From the NCBI GenBank assembly GCA_021234155.1, contig JAJEKV010000073.1:3878001-3942000 (forward strand): DNA of 64,000 nt, read 5' to 3'. This document shows positions 57,064 to 64,000 of the stretch, in pieces. The notes under the pieces are model-generated. The model saw only the letters and a list, made by a program, of their open reading frames with translations. It had not been told where the DNA came from and ran no database searches. This DNA comes from Isoetes taiwanensis. Lineage: Eukaryota > Streptophyta > Lycopodiopsida > Isoetales > Isoetaceae. Position 1 is the first letter of the stretch, and each line of letters begins with the position of its first letter. A program made the position numbers and the translations under genes.

Positions 57064-58914
57064 CTTACATCTTCACTGTCTTTCCTACTAGATGCCTCCA
57101 TCCATAACCTTGCTTCTCTTGCATACAATGGATGAAATTCCACCGTACAGAAACCTGAAAACTAGAAGTACCAATTGAGCAATCCAAATAAAGAAGATTT
57201 CTATACAGGACATAATCATTTCTGAATTGAAAACACATTATGTCAGCCAGCTTACTTAAATGCGCATAATAACGCCATGTAAATGACTTGGAAAACTGAA
57301 TGGTTACCTTAGTTTGTATAAACAGAAATCCTGACTAAATATAATAAATAGTGACCCAGAAAGATCACACCAAAAAGAGACATACCTAGAAAGATATATC
57401 CAAATCTGAGTCTTGAGGACATGCACAAACCTGAGTTTTGTGTAGGCTCCAGTTAAGCATATGATGTTGCTAAATAAGCAAACTATCATATGATGTTGCT
57501 CGCATATGATTTTGCACGTCTTATCTAGTTGAATGTTGAGCACGTTTAATTGACCAGACATATGCAGCCAGAATGTTGAGCAGGTACATACACTCTTGTT
57601 TGATGCAACAAAAAGAATCCTGGCATATCCCACAGAAGAACAATATCTCTTCATACTTCAGAGATCTCTGCGGGTGCTGAATATGCTTCTTCTTGGTCAG
57701 TATGCTTTCACACGGACAAGCAGTTGCCAAGGAACTCAAAAAGTACAAGATGTTATACAGGGCTGAAACTCTTAGCTTACAAGGTATATTGCCATGTGGT
57801 ACCAGTCTATAACTTGCAAGCATACAATGTTCCATGTTAGAACTTCTGACTTTGTCAGGAAACAAGTTCATGTTGCGAGTACCGATGTACAATTCGCTTT
57901 GCAAAACACTAACTCAACATGTTATGTCACAGATAAACACCCAATTATTTAGTGAGAGAGCAACATTCGAATATAAAAGGAATCTATCTGTAGTGAAGGA
58001 AGTGAATCAAGCAAATATCTCTCGGCATGGCCAGCTATGGAGTTGTGCCCAACACTAACTCAGAGGTATGTTCTTATGTGATCCTTTTTGGCAGGTTCTC
58101 TTTTAAGAGATAAATCCCTTTTTAATGTTGCCATTTGACAAATGCATATATTGACACTTGATTAAGGCCAGGAATTGGACTGATATTCTTCATCAACTTC
58201 TGAGCAAACACAATAGCAAATGCAAGAGGAACCTATGGAACTGCTAAAAACAATATGGATACTGACAAACAATGAAGTTCTGTAATTTTGCCCATGAAGT
58301 AAGTGAGTACCTAAATAAATTTCTGCCCATCTGGATGATCAACATATGAAAGCCCTATTAATTAAATCTATTGGATCCTTCCCTGCGGTGCCAATGCCCA
58401 GTGCATAATAAGCAAGTTCTCTGCATTCAAATGCAAACATAACATAATTCAAAACTTATGCACTTGAATTATGCAAACCTTGAGAACGCTACAAGACATA
58501 ATTCTCAGATATAATTCTCAGAATGTTTTCAGACATAATTTATACCTATGCATGTTACAATTTCTATACACAGTTAATGGGTGACCCATGCAACTGCCAA
58601 CTTATACAATGCCAAAGCCATCCATTAACTTGATATAACTAGGCAATATCAGAGAAAATACAGAGATACTTGAAATCCAAGCAAGTCTAAGCCTGCACCT
58701 CTGATTAAGTCCGCATTACCAAATAGAGCATAGATCTAAGCATGCACCTCTGATCAAGTCCAGCATTACCAAATAGAGCATATATATGATGTTGAAAAAT
58801 ATCCAAGGATTGTGGTGTTTAAAAATACCTTTTTATTTCAATATCCATGTCTGTAAAACACACAACAAAAGTTAACTACGAGACAAGATGCCAAGGATTA
58901 TGAGAAAATCCCTT
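57064..58914. other. Non-coding stretch with a 38-bp tandem repeat
   Basis: The unit GCACCTCTGAT.AAGTCC... occurs at 58695 and 58744. Minus-strand ORFs at 57304-57904 have no signature. No gene seen. Confidence 0.4.
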
Positions 58915-60668
58915 CTATTCAGATTCATATTCACTCGACTGCCTTGTATCTCCACGAGGTTCTCTTCCAAGATTCTCATAAAGAATTTTTGCCAAGGCAT
59001 TTCTACGTTCTTGATTGGCTGTAGAAATCTTAGCGTGAGTCTTTGGCATATGTTTAATCAAATATTGAATTTCCTTGGGATCATCATCAACTGCTCTCAC
59101 AAGCGCTTCCAATGGATCCAATGATACTCCTTGAACCCTATATAAACCATATGATGCAGCCCGTGCAACCTCACTTTCTGGAATTTTCATACGTTTTACT
59201 CGAGATGCCAAAACTTTTCTTCTATTCTCACTCTCCAAAGCATCTTTCAGTTCGACTTCAGCCTCAATCTTCCATTCCATATCAAAGTCATCCCCATGCC
59301 GTAGGCACAAGTTATGCAAAACTAAGCAAGTGGACACAATTTCAGGAACATTATCCAATTTTGTATCATTTCTTTTCAATAAAATACGAAAGCGTGATTT
59401 TAACATTTTGAAAGCACATTCAACAGTCATCCTTCTACTAGATTGGATGCAATTCCAATTTGCTTCAACCTTAGTTAGACCATTTTTATGACCTTTATAT
59501 GGCGACAGCATCCATGGTCGTGGCGGATATGCAGCATCACCTATTAGACAATAATGTCCAAGATGCCCAGCCTTTATACGCTTCCCTGCTGCTGATTTTT
59601 CAAACAAATTCCAATCATGAAGACTTCCAGTCCAACCTACATCATAATCCCATATACAACCTTTGGAATCAACAATCACTTGAAGAAGAATGGAGTGGAA
59701 TCCTTTCCGATTGTAGTAATCTTGAGGATGATCACTTGGCGCAATGATTGGCAGGTGGCTTCCATCAATAGCACCAACCACGAAAGGAATCCCCTTCAAT
59801 TTCTCAAAATCCCTTGCAATTGAATCCATTCGACCCGTGGAAGGCCACTTTATACATAAGTCATGAAGCTTAACTTTCATTGCGTGGCAAAATTCTAAAA
59901 CAACTCTTTGTGCAGTAGTATATCCCACACCGTATGTATCAGCAATATCCTTAAGATAGATAGATAGATAGATAGTATTTTAACGTCACGCCACTAGGCA
60001 GCATCCAACTGGACATGTGACCACACACCACACTACATTGCTCGGTTGGGCCCTGCCCCTAACCACCTTACATTGCGTCTATTAGGATTTGACCCCCAAC
60101 AGTACCGAGTGCGATTCTGGGCGGTCTCGAACTCGAGACCACATTGCTAAGGAACTAGTGTGTTACCACTAGACCAAACGCGACAATTGCCTGTTGCTAA
60201 TCTAGACAGTGCCAAAAAAATCCTTGTTTCTACTGGTATGGCCTTGCGCATCCGTGTATCTTCATGTTTCAAGAGTGGCACAAGCATTTCAAAAATGTAA
60301 TTAAATGTAGCTCTAGATATTCTTACCCTGCTCTTGAACATCCTATCATCATAAGAGTGCAGTAAGCTGACTTCCATAATGCTAACCCTGTCATACTTCC
60401 ATAAATTGGGTACTCTTGTTGCTCTTGAATCTGCACCACATATTGCTTGAGTAGAAAAATCCATCCATGCTTGAAGATGTTGTTTCATCATGCATGACAT
60501 GTCTTCATCTAAAGCTCGAATATAAAAAAATAATAAGGCAGCCCAATGAATACGTTGCTTATGATCAGAATTCTCCTGCCCAGCCACTATCAGTCCACTG
60601 TTACATGCTGGAATGACGAAAACAAGGTTAGGAAAAAGGCCTTGATGTAACTTAAAATTATAATACAA
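58915..60668 (-). pseudogene. PIF/Harbinger transposase (DDE_Tnp_4), interrupted by a SINE
   Basis: Two minus-strand frames belong to one protein. 60668 to about 60183: N-terminal part with RISRATFNYIFEMLVPLL and ETRIFLALSRLATGN, the helix-turn-helix region. 59954-58915: it resumes with LKDIADTYGVGYTTAQRVVL and carries the catalytic core. Counted from the Met at 59928, GAIDGSH gives Asp-55, SLHDWN Asp-105, GDAAYPPRPWM Asp-131 and RRMTVECAFKML Glu-170. The stop follows SEYESE. The last 15 codons before the SINE (ALSRLATGN) and the first after it (LKDIAD) are adjacent in the family pattern LATGxSxxdia, so the gene was intact before the SINE came. The catalytic part has no stop or shift. The two parts cannot now make one protein unless the SINE is removed from the transcript. 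Confidence 0.85.
59955..60182 (-). mobile_element. tRNA-derived SINE inserted in the transposase
   Basis: On the minus strand it begins GCGTTTGGTCTAGTGGTAAC (box A) and has GGTCTCGAGTTCGAGACC (box B) 40 bases on, the internal RNA polymerase III promoter of a tRNA-like head. A non-tRNA body follows, and the 3' end is TGACGTTAAAATACTATC with a (TATC)n repeat. The tail resembles that of the LINE at 46214. No convincing target duplication was found. Confidence 0.8.
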
Positions 60669-60672
60669 TGCT

Positions 60673-60769
60673 GATCAGAGGTTAAGAATGTGATCAGAAG
60701 TTAATAATGTGATCAGAAGTTAAGAATGTGATCAGATTAAGAATGTTGATCAGAAGTTAAGAATGTCAA
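60673..60769. repeat. Short tandem repeat, GATCAGAAGTTAAGAATGT unit
   Basis: About five copies of a 19-20-bp unit with small gaps, directly upstream of the transposase start. Confidence 0.85.
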
Positions 60770-61248
60770 ATATTAAAAAGGAATGTGATCTTAATGTAAA
60801 AGGAATTTGAAGGCCTTCTCTTAATATTCTGTTATTTCTTTAACTGTCATTCCATAATATCAACATTCTCAGATCCCACTATTCTCAGACCCTACTATTC
60901 TTGAGAAGTCGAATCTCAGATCCTACTATCTTTGAGACTTGAGATGGAGGCTAATCTCTTTAGTTTTCTTATGGAGATTCGACCAAGAAAAAAACCAACA
61001 CTCAACAAAGGCATAAATTTACCTGTTTGAGGATCCATCCTTTGCCGAAATGCTCTGTTCTGCACGTCGAATCTTCTATCCAAAACTGTGATTGGCCTCG
61101 CCTCCGTAGTTCAAATCTTCTTCGATGGTGCAATGCTAACTCAGCGCTGGCGTGGCATGCCGTGAAAAAAATTGCTTATGGAATCACGACTTGTCTGACG
61201 CGGCGTCAAATACTATGGTAGTTTCGCAACAAAAAAATTAATTACCTA
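60770..61248. other. Harbinger right subterminal region
   Basis: No ORF of note. Probable promoter side of the transposase, with a repeated CTCAGATCC.ACTAT(T/C)CT word near 60868-60930. Confidence 0.35.
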
Positions 61249-61268
61249 CCACTAGTGGAATCTAGGCC
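61249..61268 (-). repeat. Right terminal inverted repeat of the Harbinger element
   Basis: Reads CCACTAGTGGAATCTAGGCC directly before TAA. Confidence 0.75.
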
Positions 61269-61321
61269 TAAGTTTCTTGATTTGAAACAGTGCCACGTGG
61301 CACAGCGCTAGTGGTGGACGC

Positions 61322-61344
61322 GGCAGAATGCCTCCTAAGTGTTT
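61322..61344. repeat. Right half of the flanking 23-bp inverted repeat
   Basis: Complement of 43289-43311; see that entry. Confidence 0.7.
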
Positions 61345-62231
61345 TTTACGACTCTCCGGAATAACACAAAGAGATCATTAGTGCAACGTGAATGTAAGGT
61401 ATCTACAATTCTGTGGGTTAAATCGGCAGAATGCTGGGCAGAATCGGGGGTAAAACTGTTGAATCATTTGGGTAAATTTCTTGCTGCAGCTGCAATAGAA
61501 CGGCGTGGTAAAATTTCTTGTCGCAACGGACAAGATCATGCTTAACAATTTTTAAGAGAATTGTCGCCATGTGCCATTGGCGGTCCAGGCAGAATTGTAG
61601 ATACATTTACGTTACAAGCAGATATCTTGGTGTGAGAGGCTGCATAAGCCACAAATAGAAACACCATGATCTTCAGCTGCACAAAGAGAATCATTGCCAA
61701 TCCAATGGCTACCATGTTTTTTACCCAAAAACAATTTAAACCCGAGCCTAAAAACGATTGAAGAAGTCTAATCTAATAGGGCAACACGCACACCCTAGGC
61801 TTGCTGCTGATTGTTTAGATGCATCTTACACACCACTATCATGCCAAAGCACCTTTAAAATAAAGCGTAGAACAATTTCTTCATCTTGATATTTCCGGAG
61901 AAACTGAGTTTCAACAATTTCCATGGTTCAAACTGAGAATTGAACTTTTTTTCATGTTCTTGGTCTGTCGATAAAGACTCATGTTTGTGAAAAGTTAGGG
62001 GTTCAAATCCATAGAAAGAGAATTCCGAACTTGTGTGACATGGTCTTACGAAAACTTGTCATCAGGTTACCTTTGCCACACTGAATTTGCTATCAGATAT
62101 TATGGCCGCTTGTTGTACAGATCCATGATTAAAAAAATTCCCTGTTAGCGTCGTCATAGTGCATTTTGGTATCAGATGCACATAAAGAAGTTAATGAATA
62201 TTGACATTATTAGTACAATCAAATGGTTATT
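61345..62231. other. 3' flank of the SWAP/Surp gene
   Basis: Non-coding. Repeated GGCAGAATG.TGGGCAGAAT words near 61428-61450 echo those at 43330-43400 and probably belong to the element into which Harbinger inserted. The rest is presumed 3' untranslated and intergenic DNA. Confidence 0.35.
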
Positions 62232-63999
62232 TCAACCTCGCGACAATAACGCTCGCACTTTAGCTCGAATATCATCAGGTATATCTTCAGCTGCTATAGT
62301 GGTAAGAGACCTTTGTTCAGAAGTTTCAACACCTCTGTTGCCTTCAGAATGAACTTCAGCATGAAAGTCGATGGAACTTATACCATGTTTCCTCCGTTCA
62401 CCAAGGCTATATGAATGCCCTCTTCTTTCCTTATCATGCTCCCTTACTTTGTGGTCTTTGTGCCTAGCTTCCTGCTGTCTAGTATCATGCTGGGATGACC
62501 TCTTTCTAACCCTATAGTGATCATCATCCACACCATTATTATAAGATCTTTTATGATGCCGATGATGATGATGGTGATGGTCAGAAGTACTAATTTTAGA
62601 GCCTCTCTTGTCCGAATTTACCTCATTGACAGAGGCAGGTGGTGTTTGACGATCATTATCCACTTCACTGGACCTGGCAGAGCATCCCATCCCATGCGAA
62701 CTGGAACCATCTGGAGATGGTTTAACATGGCCACCTTTTATCATCGCTGCAAACATTTTTGCTCTCTTTAAACGCTCAGCCTTGCGTTTGTCTTCAGATG
62801 TTAGTCTTGAGTCAGCTGAATCAGCTTCATGGGATGCTGCCATTGCTGCAGCCTTTGCCACAACTTTGCCTGCTGTCACAACTTCGTCTGTTGACAATGA
62901 AGAAGCAGGGTTGAGAACATCAACGCTCCCAAAGAACAGAGATATTCCACTACCTTGCCCTTCACTATTACTGGACTTATTCCTTTCTATATTGTTGTCA
63001 ACTTCTGGCTTTCCTAGTCCCCGAGTTGCTGCCATAATGACAGCGGCTGCCGCATCATAACTCAGCTCCTTGTGGTGTTGATTCCCAGATTGATCATTAG
63101 CCTTCTCTCTTCTGCCTGAAGCACTCCCCAGTAGAGAAATGCCATAGTTAACTTTTACTGCCATATCTGCAGATCTACCACTTGGTAAGTTTTGATAACT
63201 CTGATGCACGCTTGAAACTTTCTTAGAATCCAAGTGATCCCCACTTCCCACATCCTTGCTATTGGCATCCTTTAAAGCCATTATGTTTTTTGGTTCATAA
63301 GTACGTGATAAAATATCCCCTTTATCCTGCAAAAAGATGATAATGAAATGCTACATAGAATGGCAATTGAATTACATCTAAAACCTTTACTTTTTCCTTT
63401 TCAGAAAACAGAAATTCCCTTGTTTCCTGTGCCTAATTCCCTTGTCTCCTGTGCCTACTTATTACCAACGATTCTTAAGCACCTCAGCAGCTTCATGTCC
63501 AGAATTCAGCTAACCTAGTGTTATTTAAAAATAAATAAAATGCCCTGCAACCTACAAATGCAAATGCGGACAGAACTTTACACGGACAGAACTTTACACA
63601 GATTGACAGATTAGAAGCTAAAATTTTCATCAAAATTCATAAACTTGTCTAATTTTCCACATGTGTTGAATGCATGAAATAATGTAAACTAAAATTCGAA
63701 ACACTAAGCTTTACCTTCAATGTGACTTCCAATGTCTTCAAATAATAGTCATGGAATTCATTCCATGGAAGTAAAAATTGAAATCTTCGTTGTGCTTTAT
63801 CACGTTCCCTCACTACAGACTCAAATTCTTTTCCATTGCGAGCTATAAATTCGACCATCTTTTTTATCACAAGCTTCAACTGTGGAGGTGGCTCTTTACA
63901 TCCCAAAATTCCTGCTGGGCTACCTTGTGTTTCAGCTTCAGTACCTGGAGGCGGTGGCTCCAGTGCAATGCTTTCAACAGGTTCACTCTGTACTGGCAT
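62232..63999 (-). CDS. SWAP/Surp-domain splicing factor, 3' part of the gene
   Basis: Two exons are inside the window: 63999 (and beyond) to 63715, and 63326 to 62232, joined in phase 0 across a GT-AG intron. The first carries a Surp module: LVIKKMVEFIARNG, then FESVVRERDKAQRRFQFLLP and FHDYYLKTLEVTLK. The second has a RLKRAKMFAAMIKGGHVKPS block, a His run followed by an Arg/Ser/Lys/His-rich stretch (RKRSSQHDTRQQEARHKD) and a conserved C-terminal end, IPDDIRAKVRALLSRG. This architecture is that of the plant SWAP (suppressor-of-white-apricot)/surp proteins, nuclear factors linked to pre-mRNA splicing. The frame is clean and ends in TGA, so the gene looks functional. The N-terminal part and promoter lie to the right of the window. 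Confidence 0.88.
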
Positions 64000-64000
64000 A

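Larger units (their letters stand above)
43470..61268. mobile_element. PIF/Harbinger element, 17.8 kb, with nested insertions and host gene fragments
   Basis: Left end GGCCCAGATTCCACTTGTG and right end (inverse) GGCCTAGATTCCACTAGTG differ at two positions. TAA abuts both (43467-43469 and 61269-61271). Near the left end is a Myb/SANT-like ORF (44389-45060, plus strand) and near the right end a DDE_Tnp_4-type transposase (58915-60668, minus strand), the two proteins every PIF/Harbinger element needs. The interior also carries fragments of a receptor kinase, a URT1-like enzyme and an HD-Zip IV gene, two LINEs, a MITE and a SINE. A normal element is 3-6 kb, so most of the length is acquired. Whether the gene fragments were captured by the element or arrived in other vehicles is open. 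Confidence 0.75.

Noticed and set aside
62517-63060. Plus-strand ORFs opposite the SWAP/Surp gene
   Set aside because: They are antisense shadows of the minus-strand exon (His and Ser codon runs read backwards).
1-64000. CRISPR arrays, rRNA genes, bacterial operons, telomeric arrays
   Set aside because: No regularly spaced repeats with unique spacers, no rRNA-like sequence and no operon-like gene packing. Introns and plant transposons make the window eukaryotic.

Overview
The window looks like nuclear DNA of a land plant. The genes and gene fragments belong to land-plant families: a CPL4-type RNA polymerase II CTD phosphatase, HD-Zip class IV START domain, PSKR-like receptor kinase, URT1-like uridylyltransferase and a plant SWAP/Surp splicing factor. 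Introns have GT-AG borders, intergenic space is large, and transposable elements of almost every plant class are nested in one another. A TE-rich genome such as a fern, lycophyte or gymnosperm would fit, but the sequence alone does not settle the species.

Layout. 1-1866: 5' end of a degraded Ty3/Gypsy element on the minus strand (gag, leader, primer site, cut-off LTR). 1867-9438: repeat-rich DNA with a Helitron terminus, a pair of 355-bp repeats and several tandem duplications. 9439-10054: pseudogene of a MOCOS-like aminotransferase-V protein. 15260-16534: intact, intronless CPL4-like phosphatase ORF. 19760-20560: long polypyrimidine tract. About 21470-24510: LINE into which a solo LTR with a perfect 5-bp target duplication has inserted. 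29603-29630: second Helitron end. 30058-32643: tandem repeats broken by an LTR. 33110-36480: Mutator-like element with transposase remnants between opposed repeat arrays. 36493-36660: very clean MITE. 37003-42599: complete six-exon short-chain dehydrogenase gene. 62232-63999: 3' part of a SWAP/Surp splicing-factor gene running off the right edge.

The most striking structure is 43470-61268. Two inverted termini flanked by TAA enclose 17.8 kb, with a Myb/SANT-like ORF near the left end and a DDE transposase near the right end, which is the two-gene signature of a PIF/Harbinger element. Between them lie pieces of at least three host genes (receptor kinase, uridylyltransferase, HD-Zip IV, the last with introns retained), two LINEs, a long-TIR MITE and, inside the transposase reading frame, a tRNA-derived SINE. 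The flanks outside the TAA carry a 23-bp inverted repeat that would be about 0.2 kb apart without the element, as if it had landed in a smaller inverted-repeat element.

The SINE and the LINEs share the same 3' tail, so the LINE family probably supplied the machinery that moved the SINE. Only three loci look like functional host genes: the CPL4-like ORF, the dehydrogenase and the SWAP/Surp gene.
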